Source: an uncultured Gammaproteobacteria bacterium (GTDB lineage: Bacteria; Pseudomonadota; Gammaproteobacteria; Arenicellales; Poriferihabitantaceae). Taken from it: a stretch of DNA of 64,000 bases. Location: NCBI GenBank assembly GCA_947259885.1, contig CAMYNW010000001.1, positions 62,001 through 126,000 of the forward strand, in the 5' to 3' direction. Shown here one piece after another: positions 17,503 to 26,079 of this stretch. Positions within the stretch are counted from its first letter, which is position 1, and each line of letters opens with the position of its first letter. A model generated the notes under the pieces. That model was not told the origin of the DNA. It searched no databases and worked only from the letters and a program-made list of their open reading frames with translations. Both the position numbers and the translations under genes were made by a program.

Positions 17503-18982
17503 ATTGGTGGTGAAAGCGCGAAGCCCGCTGAGAATTAGGGCTGCAATCGGTTTTTTCCGGGGCCTTAGTGTGTCTGTTTTAATAGTGGGCGGTGGTTTGT
17601 CGACTGGTCTAAGTGCAGACACAAATCTTGAATCGACGCCATCAGCCGAGACAAACGGACAGCAAAGGCTTGAAGAGCTTGATACCGAATACGACACCCG
17701 CTATGTCGATCAGCTTACGCTTCCACGTGTTGTTGCGCCCCTTGCCAGTTCGGTATCGTTGGAAGCTACGGCGCCTGCTGGTCGAAATACCCAGGACAAT
17801 ATAAATCCTCCTAGAGGCGCCAATGTACAGGCAAATACTGGATTTTTCCCCAGTCTCACGATTAGTGCTAACAGGCGCAGTAATCCGGCGCGTGTGGCAG
17901 GTGGAGAGGATGACACCGACAACTCCGTGCGCTTTGGACTTGATCTTAGATACCGTGGACTGGTGAACGATCGACATATTTATGAGCTCAACGCCTCTGC
18001 TTTAAGTGAAAGTTTTGATACGTTTACTTCTCTCGACAGCGATAACAATCAGATCGGCGCGGCAATAACGCTTGATATGTCAGAAAAACTCAAAACGGAT
18101 CTGTATGCCTCATATGCAGATCTTGAAGATATCAGAGGTATTACTGCCACACGAGATCTGGATATTGATGAGCCCAATGACAAGTTTACTGATAAGACAG
18201 TGGGTGGAAGAATTACACTAGGTCGACGTACAAATCCCATTCAGATTCTGCTCGGGGTAAATCATTCTGATATTGACTTTACTAATAACGATCAGGGTCA
18301 GCGAGACCGTGTGGACGGAAGAATATTCGCCGGCCTGTATCTGAATTTGAGCCCTAAAACCTCATTTTTTTTAAAGGGGGCGCAGACAGATGTCGACTAT
18401 AAAGAAAATATAAGTGGTGAGTTCGATAGTGACAACAACGAAATTGTTTTTGGTGTAGGTTGGGAGCCAAGTTTCAGCACTTCGGTGTTACTGCAAGCTG
18501 GAAGTATTGAGAAGTCGTTTAAGGATTCGAATTTTGAAGATCAGGATGGTGACAGTTATCTGGGTAAATTTACTTGGCTTCCTAGCCGGTTTACTTCTTT
18601 AAACCTGTATATGTCTCAAACTTTTGAAGAGAGTATAAATTTGAACTCCCCGGTTATTGAGTCGGCTCTGTCAGGAATTAATCTGACCCATAGTTTTACC
18701 GAGGCTTTTCGTGGTCAGCTATATTTGAACTATATTGAGGATAATCTTGTAAATGTGCGTCAGGATGAGATTGCCGATTATGGGGTCGGAGTGTTTTACG
18801 ACATAAAGCGTTGGTTACGGTTGGGGGCAACGTGGGCGCGAACGGAACGAAATTCGACCGACCCCATTGAAGACTATGACTCTGACTTGTTTTCTCTTAC
18901 GCTAACCCTAAAACCAAAAATCAACAACACGTTTGGTGACTATAATATCCATACTCGAGAAGACCTGAGGGGTATAGAGTAA
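17495..18982 (+). CDS. Outer-membrane beta-barrel protein of the exopolysaccharide locus
   Basis: A 495-residue outer-membrane protein. The signal sequence (FFRGLSVSVLIVGGGLSTGLSA) ends near residue 41. After a 70-residue linker, from about residue 113 the sequence is a regular series of amphipathic beta strands with aromatic girdle residues and acidic turns: FFPSLTISANRRS, FGLDLRYRG, SSDNNQIGAAIT-type turns and LFSLTLTLKPKIN near the end. This resembles the beta-barrel porin 2 family found in exopolysaccharide gene clusters. It directly precedes the Wza-like exporter, and barrel plus exporter together are expected to form the outer-membrane exit. The start is uncertain: GTG at 17495 overlaps the previous stop, and GTG at 17510 is an alternative that gives a shorter n-region. 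Confidence 0.82.
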   Translation: MTELVVKARSPLRIRAAIGFFRGLSVSVLIVGGGLSTGLSADTNLESTPSAETNGQQRLEELDTEYDTRYVDQLTLPRVVAPLASSVSLEATAPAGRNTQDNINPPRGANVQANTGFFPSLTISANRRSNPARVAGGEDDTDNSVRFGLDLRYRGLVNDRHIYELNASALSESFDTFTSLDSDNNQIGAAITLDMSEKLKTDLYASYADLEDIRGITATRDLDIDEPNDKFTDKTVGGRITLGRRTNPIQILLGVNHSDIDFTNNDQGQRDRVDGRIFAGLYLNLSPKTSFFLKGAQTDVDYKENISGEFDSDNNEIVFGVGWEPSFSTSVLLQAGSIEKSFKDSNFEDQDGDSYLGKFTWLPSRFTSLNLYMSQTFEESINLNSPVIESALSGINLTHSFTEAFRGQLYLNYIEDNLVNVRQDEIADYGVGVFYDIKRWLRLGATWARTERNSTDPIEDYDSDLFSLTLTLKPKINNTFGDYNIHTREDLRGIE

Positions 18983-19788
18983 TGTGTCGCAGTAGTGGTA
19001 GATTTCTAGTATCGTTTGTTCTGTTATTTACGCTGACGACAATAGCAGTCGGTCAATCGGATCAACTGGGATCAGATCAGAGCCCGGCCGAGTATAAGAT
19101 TGCCCCAGGAGATCGTATTAGCATTAATGTCTATGGAGAACCTGACCTGACCTTCGCCGATTTACCTGTTCCGTCAAATGGGGTGATTACTTATCCTTTC
19201 CTGGGGCAAGTGCAGGTAGAAAATAAGACCGAGGTGGGGCTTGCGCGCGATATAACTTTGGGTCTACTCGATGGCTATCTGTTGCAACCGCAAGTGACGG
19301 TTGCGGTCACGCGTTATCGGCCGATTTTTGTGGGTGGTGCGGTAAAAATGCCCGGTCAGAAAGATTATTCTATTGGTATGGATGTTGAGCGATTGATTGC
19401 GCTTGGCGGCGGGTTTGCTGAAAGTGCGAGTCAGGAGGACATCACAATCCAGCGGAGAACAGAGTCCTCCCGGGTTGAACTGACGGCTGATCTATCTACG
19501 GAGATACTTCCGGGTGATGTGGTGATAGTTGGTGAAGAGATTGTCGAGCAAAAATTAATCGAGTACTTCTACATGGAAGGAGAGATCAATGCCCCGGGCC
19601 AATATAAACATGCTGGAGGATTGTCGGTTCAAAAGGCGATTGCCATTGCGGGAGGTTTAAGCCTGCGCGCCTCTCGTAAGAAGATCACAATTATCCGCAG
19701 TGAGACTCAAGAGAAGCTTAATAAAGTTAGCCTTGATACCTTGGTGTATCCCGGAGACGTGATAAGCATCGGAGCAAGCCTGTTTTGA
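18982..19788 (+). CDS. Polysaccharide export protein (Wza/OPX family, no lipobox)
   Basis: Outer-membrane polysaccharide export family protein of 268 residues. After a signal sequence (FLVSFVLLFTLTTIAVG) comes the polysaccharide-export domain with YKIAPGDRISINVYGEPDL (about residues 37-55). Two SLBB domains follow: FVGGAVKMPGQKDYSIG (about 114-130) and YMEGEINAPGQYKHAGG (about 197-213). There is no lipobox cysteine at the cleavage site, and the protein ends right after the second SLBB domain, so the membrane-spanning amphipathic helix of E. coli Wza is missing. It therefore probably depends on the beta-barrel encoded just upstream. Its ATG shares one base with the stop of that gene (TAATG). 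Confidence 0.9.
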   Translation: MCRSSGRFLVSFVLLFTLTTIAVGQSDQLGSDQSPAEYKIAPGDRISINVYGEPDLTFADLPVPSNGVITYPFLGQVQVENKTEVGLARDITLGLLDGYLLQPQVTVAVTRYRPIFVGGAVKMPGQKDYSIGMDVERLIALGGGFAESASQEDITIQRRTESSRVELTADLSTEILPGDVVIVGEEIVEQKLIEYFYMEGEINAPGQYKHAGGLSVQKAIAIAGGLSLRASRKKITIIRSETQEKLNKVSLDTLVYPGDVISIGASLF

Positions 19789-19836
19789 CATACGACTTCC
19801 TTTAGAATCAACTAACTATGAAATCGAGGCAGTACA

Positions 19837-21909
19837 GTGACGAGTAAGGTCGTAGACCTGAAACAGCCAAACCAAAAGATGGTGCGGCTAGAGCAGAGCT
19901 TTTTTGGCGATGTCGACACGGGTAAGGATGTTATTGAGTTCGATAAAATAATAAAAGTTCTGCGCAGAAACAAGTTTCTGCTTTTGCTGTTTGTGTTGAT
20001 TGGTGCGATTGCGGGATATTTCTTGGCTGCTAGTGAGACACCGTTGTATCGAGCCAGTAACAATATTGTAGTTGAGCCAGAAAGCTCAAACCGGGCGGAA
20101 TATTTAAATAACCGTTTACGTTATTATGTCCCGCGCAGTTATTACGAAACGCAGCAAGTTGTGATCGGCAGCAAGGTTGTGCTTGAGAAGGCTGCCGCTT
20201 CTCTGAGTCCCTCGATCGTGCAACTTATGTTTGCACCTGAAGAGGGAAACTGGTTGTCGGGATATGTGGAAGATTTAAAGCAGAGGGCGTCAGGGTGGCT
20301 TCGTCTTTTGGATGGGCAAGGTATTGCTCCAGTAAAAAATCAGGATGAATCAATTAGTAATGATCTAGAGACACTGCCCTCAATTGACTTGATTGCCTCA
20401 AAAATCGCGACGGATATGACAGTTGAGTTTGGTCGTACAGAGCAAATTCAACGCCTGACAGTAACCGCCTCGGATCCTATTGTCTCGGCAGTGGTAGTCA
20501 ATGCAGTTGCTGATGCGTACCTTGCATATCTTGTTGAAAGTCGTGTGTCACAAACAGAACGAGCGGGACAATGGCTGGCGGAGAAAATCTCTGAATCAAG
20601 AACGAAGCTCACTTCCTCGGAGAACGAACTAAGAGAATTTCAGCTCAGTAACCAGGTGTTCGATTTACAGACTGTAAAAACCCTTTCGAGCCAAACACTT
20701 GACCAGGTCAACAGTGACCTGTTAGAAGCTCGCAGAAACTTCGCAGAGTTGACTAAACGATACGGGCCAAAGCATCCTGCCATAATAGAGTCAAAGCGTA
20801 AACTGGCTACAGCGGAAAGCCGCTATGGCCGGGTGTCCGCAAGTGAACTTAATACCAACGAAGACAGATTTGAACTAACAAAACTTGAACGCTCGGTGAA
20901 CTCCAACCGAGAACTCTATGAGCTTTTCCTCTCTCGGTTTAACGAGGTCGAACTCGGGATTGATTCGGTTTCCAGCAATACCAGCCTGCTAGACCGCGCC
21001 GCGGTACCGTCGAAGCCATTTAGTCCTGATATTGGTAACCGGACAATCACTGGTTCCATGCTTGGGCTGTTGTTTGGTCTGATACTTTTATTTGCTCGGG
21101 AATTTTTCGATCGTACATTTAAAAACCAAACTCAGGTCGAAGAGCGATTGAGGCTGCCAGTGCTCGGCGTTTTGCCTTTACTATCGAGTAAGAAGATTCG
21201 CAAAGAGGGTGGTTTAGTGCCCGAGCGTTACTATCTCAGTGGCTCTGGATCGAGTTTCTCAGAAGTTATAAATCATATTCGAACAGGTATTATCTATTCT
21301 AACTTTGATCAACCTCCTAAGATTGTTCTGGTCACCTCTGCCGTGCCTCATGAGGGTAAGACTACCTGCGCTACAAATCTTGCGTTAGCGTTCAGTAAAT
21401 TAGGAAAAACTCTTTTGATCGATGCAGACTTTAGAAAGCCGAGAATCGCGAAGATTGCCCAAATGGAAAATGTAACGGGCCTCACTGGGTACGTTGCTGG
21501 GCAAAATTCATTAACCGAGTGTTTGTTCCAAGATCCGGACTTGGAATCACTAAGGGTCATGAGAAGTGGTGAAGTGCCCCCAAATCCACTTGAGCTGCTT
21601 TCTTCGGATCGGTTCAAGCAAACCCTAGAAATGATGAGAAAAAGTTTTGATTATATTGTGATTGACAGTGCGCCAATTCTTCCGGTTAGCGACGGGGTGG
21701 TACTTGGAAAGCTTGCCGATGCGGTACTGATGGTGTTGAAAGCTGGTTCTACTAGTCACCAGGTTGCGGACGCGGCCGTCAAGCGCTTTTCGTCAGCCGG
21801 TATTGTGCCGACGGGAGTGGTGCTCTCTCAGCTCAACTACAATCAATCACACTACTATTACAATAAATACGACTATTACAACCGGGAATATTACGGCGGC
21901 GGTTACTGA
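19837..21909 (+). CDS. Polysaccharide co-polymerase / tyrosine autokinase (Wzc-type BY-kinase)
   Basis: Inner-membrane protein of 690 residues that controls chain length and export. The GTG start follows GAGG by seven bases. Order: cytoplasmic N-terminus, first membrane helix (FLLLLFVLIGAIAGYFLAA, about 47-65), Wzz domain, long periplasmic coiled-coil region (about 235-370), and a second membrane helix (TGSMLGLLFGLILLFARE, about 406-423). The BY-kinase domain follows: Walker A VTSAVPHEGKTT (about 499-510), Walker A' LLIDADFRKPR (about 526-536) and Walker B FDYIVIDSAP (about 604-613). The C-terminus is a tyrosine cluster (HYYYNKYDYYNREYYGGGY), the autophosphorylation site. All kinase motifs are intact, so it should be active. 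No cognate Wzb phosphatase gene is in the cluster. Confidence 0.93.
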   Translation: MTSKVVDLKQPNQKMVRLEQSFFGDVDTGKDVIEFDKIIKVLRRNKFLLLLFVLIGAIAGYFLAASETPLYRASNNIVVEPESSNRAEYLNNRLRYYVPRSYYETQQVVIGSKVVLEKAAASLSPSIVQLMFAPEEGNWLSGYVEDLKQRASGWLRLLDGQGIAPVKNQDESISNDLETLPSIDLIASKIATDMTVEFGRTEQIQRLTVTASDPIVSAVVVNAVADAYLAYLVESRVSQTERAGQWLAEKISESRTKLTSSENELREFQLSNQVFDLQTVKTLSSQTLDQVNSDLLEARRNFAELTKRYGPKHPAIIESKRKLATAESRYGRVSASELNTNEDRFELTKLERSVNSNRELYELFLSRFNEVELGIDSVSSNTSLLDRAAVPSKPFSPDIGNRTITGSMLGLLFGLILLFAREFFDRTFKNQTQVEERLRLPVLGVLPLLSSKKIRKEGGLVPERYYLSGSGSSFSEVINHIRTGIIYSNFDQPPKIVLVTSAVPHEGKTTCATNLALAFSKLGKTLLIDADFRKPRIAKIAQMENVTGLTGYVAGQNSLTECLFQDPDLESLRVMRSGEVPPNPLELLSSDRFKQTLEMMRKSFDYIVIDSAPILPVSDGVVLGKLADAVLMVLKAGSTSHQVADAAVKRFSSAGIVPTGVVLSQLNYNQSHYYYNKYDYYNREYYGGGY

Positions 21910-21946
21910 TAACTCGAAACGCTTGGGCGAAATCTCCGGTGAGTAT

Positions 21947-22822
21947 ATGGAAGAACCTGGGTTGGAAATTTCAATCATAATTCCTACCTATGGCCGTGAA
22001 CAGATCTTGATCAACACTATTGAAAGTCTGTTGCCTCTGAGAAAACCAGGGCGTGAGCTGCTTATCGTTGATCAGACGTTGCAGCACGATTCGGCGGTCG
22101 AATCTAAACTGCGTGAGTGGTCCGATAGCAAAGTAATCACCTGGCTGCGCTGCAACAAACCTTCTGTTATGACCGCAATGAACATCGGGCTTCGACATGC
22201 ACGTGGCCGAATCGCATTGTTCCTCGATGATGATATAGATCCTGATAGTGGATTAATTGATGCCCATCTAGAAGGGCATAAACAAACTTATGAACAAAAT
22301 CGGTATGCACTTGTAGCGGGCAGAGTTATACAGCCATGGGCTAAAGAAAGGTTTTCTCCTTTTGATGCCGCGAACCCTGCGGAAGTCGAGGAGTTCATGG
22401 GGGGTAACTTTTCTGTCGACAGGGTTTTAGCAGTTTCTTTAGGTGGATTTGATCAAAATTTTCGCTATGCAGCTTATCAATATGAGCGCGAATTTGCCGA
22501 TCGGTTACGAGCCTCAGGGGCTAGAATTTTGTACTGGCCATCTGCTGTAATTCATCATCTTAAGGCAACGGAAGGCGGTGTAAGAAGTTACGGTAGTCAT
22601 TTGACTACTTGGCGTCCGGGTCACTCTCTAGGTGCTTACTATTATATTTTTACATCTAAAGAGAAACGTACGCAGCGTATTGTTAAACGGCTTGTACACT
22701 CGATCAAGACACGTTTCCATCTGACGCATCCATGGTATGTCCCGCCTACCCTGGTTGCGGAATTTACTGGTTTGTTTCTTGCCAGCATACTTTGGTCTAA
22801 AGGCCCTCAGTTAATCCATTGA
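21947..22822 (+). CDS. Family 2 glycosyltransferase
   Basis: Inverting GT-A glycosyltransferase of 291 residues that adds a sugar from a nucleotide donor to the growing lipid-linked repeat unit. Family motifs are ISIIIPTYGREQILINTIES (residues 9-28) and the donor/metal motif in ALFLDDDIDPDSG (about 92-104). GGFDQNFRYAAYQYEREF (about 167-184) contains the acceptor-side acidic residues. The start is ATG 21947, preceded by GGTGAG five bases away; an upstream in-frame ATG lies inside the kinase gene and would add an implausible leader. A C-terminal hydrophobic stretch may hold it at the membrane. The sugar transferred cannot be predicted. Confidence 0.88.
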   Translation: MEEPGLEISIIIPTYGREQILINTIESLLPLRKPGRELLIVDQTLQHDSAVESKLREWSDSKVITWLRCNKPSVMTAMNIGLRHARGRIALFLDDDIDPDSGLIDAHLEGHKQTYEQNRYALVAGRVIQPWAKERFSPFDAANPAEVEEFMGGNFSVDRVLAVSLGGFDQNFRYAAYQYEREFADRLRASGARILYWPSAVIHHLKATEGGVRSYGSHLTTWRPGHSLGAYYYIFTSKEKRTQRIVKRLVHSIKTRFHLTHPWYVPPTLVAEFTGLFLASILWSKGPQLIH

Positions 22823-22826
22823 AACT

Positions 22827-24041
22827 TTGAAAGCTGATTCGTTGCTGGTGGTCTCGACTCACCCGGTGCAATACATGGCTCCGTGGTTCCGGTATCTGAG
22901 TGCCCATTCTAGGTTGGAGTTGATGGTCTGGTATGTGACTGTTCCTGATCCATCGTTACAAGGTGTTGGATTTGATCAAGCGTTTACATGGGACACTGAG
23001 TTGTTTAGTGGATATCGATGGGAGGAGTTAGAAAACTGTGCCAAGAGGCCGTCACTGGATCGATTTTTCGGAACTCGAGTAAGATCAATCGCTTCCAAGC
23101 TGAGCTCCCAATCCCCCTCGGTAGTATTGTTGACGGGATGGCATCAGTTTAGCCTGATCCAAGTATTATTGGCCTGTAAATTGGTGGGAATTCCTTGTTT
23201 AATCAGAGCAGAGTCGAATAGTCTGAAGTCTCGAGCCTTTTACAAGAGAATATTACACAGAATATTCCTCAAGACGTTTGTACGCTTTTTGTATATTGGC
23301 GAGAGTAATAAAAAATTTTATCTTGAATGCGGGGTGCCAGCTGAACAATTACATTTCGCACCGTACTTTGTGGACAATAATTGGTTTGAAGGACAGAATG
23401 ATCGATCTGGCGCTGCCAGGAAACAATGGCGGACTCAGTTCCAAATAGGACCTGCAGAATTTGTAATTTTGTTTGTCGGTAAACTACAACCAAAAAAAAA
23501 CGTGCAGGAACTGGTCCATGCTTTAGGAAAGATGAAATCTAGCGGGAGTCGATATTGCCTGGTGATCGCGGGAGAGGGAGGGCTACGAAACGATCTGCAG
23601 GGTCTTGCAGAGAAACTTGGGGTTCGGATTGTATTTACCGGATTTGTTAATCAGAGCGGACTGCCTGCAGTGTATGCTTCCGCAGATTGCCTGGTGTTAC
23701 CTTCGAGCTATGGAGAAACCTGGGGCTTAGTGGTCAACGAGGCGATGAACTTTTCTCTGCCGGTGGTTGTATCTGACCGAGTAGGTTGCGGACCTGATTT
23801 GGTGATAGAAGGAGAGACCGGTTTTCGTTACCAGTATGGAAACTCTAATCAGCTCGCCGAAGTGTTGGCGGAATTAGAGCATGACATGGAGAAACGCCGG
23901 CGAATCGGCAGAAAAGCCAGTCAGCATGTTCAGAAATATTCAATGAAGGCTGCTACTCGAGGATTGGTAGAGGCGGTCAAGAGTCTGCAGCGCAATCGTA
24001 TTGAACCCAATGATGATGACAATACCGCGGCGCGTCTTTAG
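22827..24041 (+). CDS. Family 4 glycosyltransferase
   Basis: Retaining GT-B glycosyltransferase of 404 residues. N-terminal acceptor-binding fold starts LVVSTHPVQYMAPWFRYLS. The C-terminal GT1 domain includes FVGKLQPKKNVQELVHALG (about 213-231) and the acidic donor-site motif LPSSYGETWGLVVNEAMNFS (about 292-311), with the E-x7-E pattern. It starts with TTG at 22827, four bases after the previous stop, so translation is likely coupled. The final 20 residues are polar and variable. Donor and acceptor are unknown; it is expected to work in the cytoplasm on the undecaprenyl-linked intermediate together with the preceding GT2. Confidence 0.88.
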   Translation: MKADSLLVVSTHPVQYMAPWFRYLSAHSRLELMVWYVTVPDPSLQGVGFDQAFTWDTELFSGYRWEELENCAKRPSLDRFFGTRVRSIASKLSSQSPSVVLLTGWHQFSLIQVLLACKLVGIPCLIRAESNSLKSRAFYKRILHRIFLKTFVRFLYIGESNKKFYLECGVPAEQLHFAPYFVDNNWFEGQNDRSGAARKQWRTQFQIGPAEFVILFVGKLQPKKNVQELVHALGKMKSSGSRYCLVIAGEGGLRNDLQGLAEKLGVRIVFTGFVNQSGLPAVYASADCLVLPSSYGETWGLVVNEAMNFSLPVVVSDRVGCGPDLVIEGETGFRYQYGNSNQLAEVLAELEHDMEKRRRIGRKASQHVQKYSMKAATRGLVEAVKSLQRNRIEPNDDDNTAARL

Positions 24042-24051
24042 CAGGTCAAAC

Positions 24052-24759
24052 ATGTGGGCAAGATTTTATATCACAATTCGGTATAGCGTCGCATTGGGCT
24101 CATTACTTCTTGGTGCAATGGCATTTCAATTAACAGGGATTGAAACTGCCCGACAAGAAGTTCGCGTATTGATGGCGTCGTTACAAACTCTGAATAGTCA
24201 GGATTTTGAATTGCTGATTTCCAAGGCGAAAAGGCTTCCGGTAAACACGCCATTCGCTGATGCTTTAACGGAAACCCGGGCAGATGCGATAGCGTTAGTC
24301 GAATACATGGATGGCGGTGGGCAACTTCCTACAGTTCGGAATTTGAGGCATGAAGGAATCTTAGATGACTATCAACGCGCCCTTGAGGCCACACCAAATG
24401 ACGGTTACTTGTGGGCAAAATATGCCTATTTTCTTGATTACATTTTAGAACCAGGTCGATCAGAAACGATATCACTGGCTTTATCTCGAGCTGTTGAATG
24501 GGCCCCCAAGGACTACAACACAATACGACTGGTCATCGATCTTGGTATAAAGAGATGGCCATGGTTATCCTGCTCAGGACGTCGACGGGTAATGCAGATG
24601 TTGGATCATGCAAACTCTATAGACGATCACATTCTCGCTCGTTGGAATACGGATTTGAGAAAGCGCCCACTGCAGCAACATCTAGAGGAGCAATATCGTC
24701 ATTATGCATTCAATCCGCTGTGGGCAAGGAAAAGCCTGGCACAGTGTGAATCATACTGA
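24052..24759 (+). CDS. VpsP-like protein with TPR-like helices
   Basis: A 235-residue protein with one N-terminal membrane helix (YSVALGSLLLGAMAFQLTGI) and a predicted extracytoplasmic helical domain. The segment EGILDDYQRALEATPNDGYL to AVEWAPKDYNTIRLVIDLG has the spacing of tetratricopeptide-type helix pairs. It resembles the small VpsP-family proteins that precede polymerase/ligase genes in vibrio-type and related polysaccharide clusters; that match is from memory of gene order and general layout, not a strong motif. The start is taken as ATG 24052, preceded by GCAGG; in-frame TTG 24001 and ATG 24010 lie within the previous gene. Its stop overlaps the next start (TGATG). Confidence 0.65.
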   Translation: MWARFYITIRYSVALGSLLLGAMAFQLTGIETARQEVRVLMASLQTLNSQDFELLISKAKRLPVNTPFADALTETRADAIALVEYMDGGGQLPTVRNLRHEGILDDYQRALEATPNDGYLWAKYAYFLDYILEPGRSETISLALSRAVEWAPKDYNTIRLVIDLGIKRWPWLSCSGRRRVMQMLDHANSIDDHILARWNTDLRKRPLQQHLEEQYRHYAFNPLWARKSLAQCESY

Positions 24760-26051
24760 TGTTGGTTGCCGATCGTTTAATCTTTGCACTTACGTTGCTG
24801 CTGTTTTCGATGTTGACGATTTTTGATGGTGCCAGAAACGCAATTCTGTTTTTATCTATTTCAGGCGGGTTTCTCGTACTGCTAGGAGTATGGCTGGTTT
24901 TATGCCGTAAAGTGTCCGAGTTGCTGCAGTTCTTTCCTGAATACAAAGCTGTATTTTTTGCGTGGACCATTTGGCTTTTGCTTACTTGGTTCCAGGCTTA
25001 TGGTCTTTTTGGGCTCGATTCCGTAAATCCTTACCAAACCTACATTGAGCTGTATCTTTACATCGGCTATGGCGCTTTGTTCGTGTTGTTAATAGCTCTG
25101 TTGCGATCACCCGCCCGAATTCTCTGGTTGGTATCGGTGATTCTTGCGGTAGCAGCTCTCCAAACTATTTTTGGTATGGTCAATTTTTACAGTGAGTCGG
25201 CGGTTTTTGGCTGGGCGCCAACACATTACGCGTTGAAACGGGTGACTGGAAGTTATGTGAACAGAAATTTCTATGCCAATTTGGTGGCGATGTCAGCAGG
25301 TTTTCCATTGATCTGGGCCTTGACGCGATCACGGACGGAGAACTCTTTATCCAGTGCTCATCGTTACATGCATGGAGGGAACGAGGCGATAGCATTGGCG
25401 CTGTTATTGATACTGTTATCGGGTTTGATGTTGTCCGGATCGCGCGCAGCAGTTGTGTCGTTTGCAGGTGCCGCATTTTTTGTGTTTTTTCTCGTACTAA
25501 GGGATAAAAGGTTAAGAATATCAATTGCTGGATTACTACTGACCGGTTTGGCATCCTTCGTATTTTTTGGTGCGCAGTTGATGGGGCAACGATTTTCCCG
25601 GCTTCAGATGGAGGCTTCCGATCGCCTCGAACAATGGAAAACTACTTTGGGGCTGATAAATGGTTCAAAAATCACCGGATTTGGCGCCGGATCATATGAA
25701 GCCGTGTTCCGATCAAGGCCTTCAGGAGAGTTGGGACCAATGACATACAATCACGCTCACAATGATTATCTTGAACTTATACTGGAACAAGGCGCGGTGG
25801 GATTATTTCTTTTAGGTGCGATTGTATGTATCCCGGTATGGAAGTCTTTGCATAAGTTGTATCAATCCAGAAGCCTGCTGCGCAAGAGATTAATTCTGTC
25901 AGGATTATTCGGCGTTTCTGTTATATTGCTTCACGCACTGGTGGATTTTCCTTTCCAGGTACCGGCAAACATGTGGTTGTTTATTGCACTATTGTCGATT
26001 GTCATATCCGCTACCAGAATTGACTTTAGAACCCCTCCTGAACCAACTTAA
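24759..26051 (+). CDS. O-antigen polymerase/ligase-like membrane protein (Wzy/WaaL family)
   Basis: A 430-residue protein with about ten to eleven hydrophobic segments and one large periplasmic loop before the last helices. The Wzy_C-type block includes LMGQRFSRLQMEASDRLEQW, the glycine-rich turn GFGAGSYEAVFRSRP and MTYNHAHNDYLELILEQGAVG (about 330-350). The histidines of NHAHNDYLE are characteristic of polymerase/O-antigen ligase proteins. It overlaps the preceding gene by one base. It is the better candidate of the two in this cluster for the repeat-unit polymerase; ligase activity cannot be excluded from sequence alone. Confidence 0.85.
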   Translation: MLVADRLIFALTLLLFSMLTIFDGARNAILFLSISGGFLVLLGVWLVLCRKVSELLQFFPEYKAVFFAWTIWLLLTWFQAYGLFGLDSVNPYQTYIELYLYIGYGALFVLLIALLRSPARILWLVSVILAVAALQTIFGMVNFYSESAVFGWAPTHYALKRVTGSYVNRNFYANLVAMSAGFPLIWALTRSRTENSLSSAHRYMHGGNEAIALALLLILLSGLMLSGSRAAVVSFAGAAFFVFFLVLRDKRLRISIAGLLLTGLASFVFFGAQLMGQRFSRLQMEASDRLEQWKTTLGLINGSKITGFGAGSYEAVFRSRPSGELGPMTYNHAHNDYLELILEQGAVGLFLLGAIVCIPVWKSLHKLYQSRSLLRKRLILSGLFGVSVILLHALVDFPFQVPANMWLFIALLSIVISATRIDFRTPPEPT

Positions 26052-26079
26052 TATAATGGATAGTCAACCTGTCTGAACT

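Noticed and set aside
17305..17697. Minus-strand 130-residue frame rich in R and W
   Set aside because: It is the complement of the proline codon repeats and the barrel gene start; composition is an artefact of the CCG repeats.
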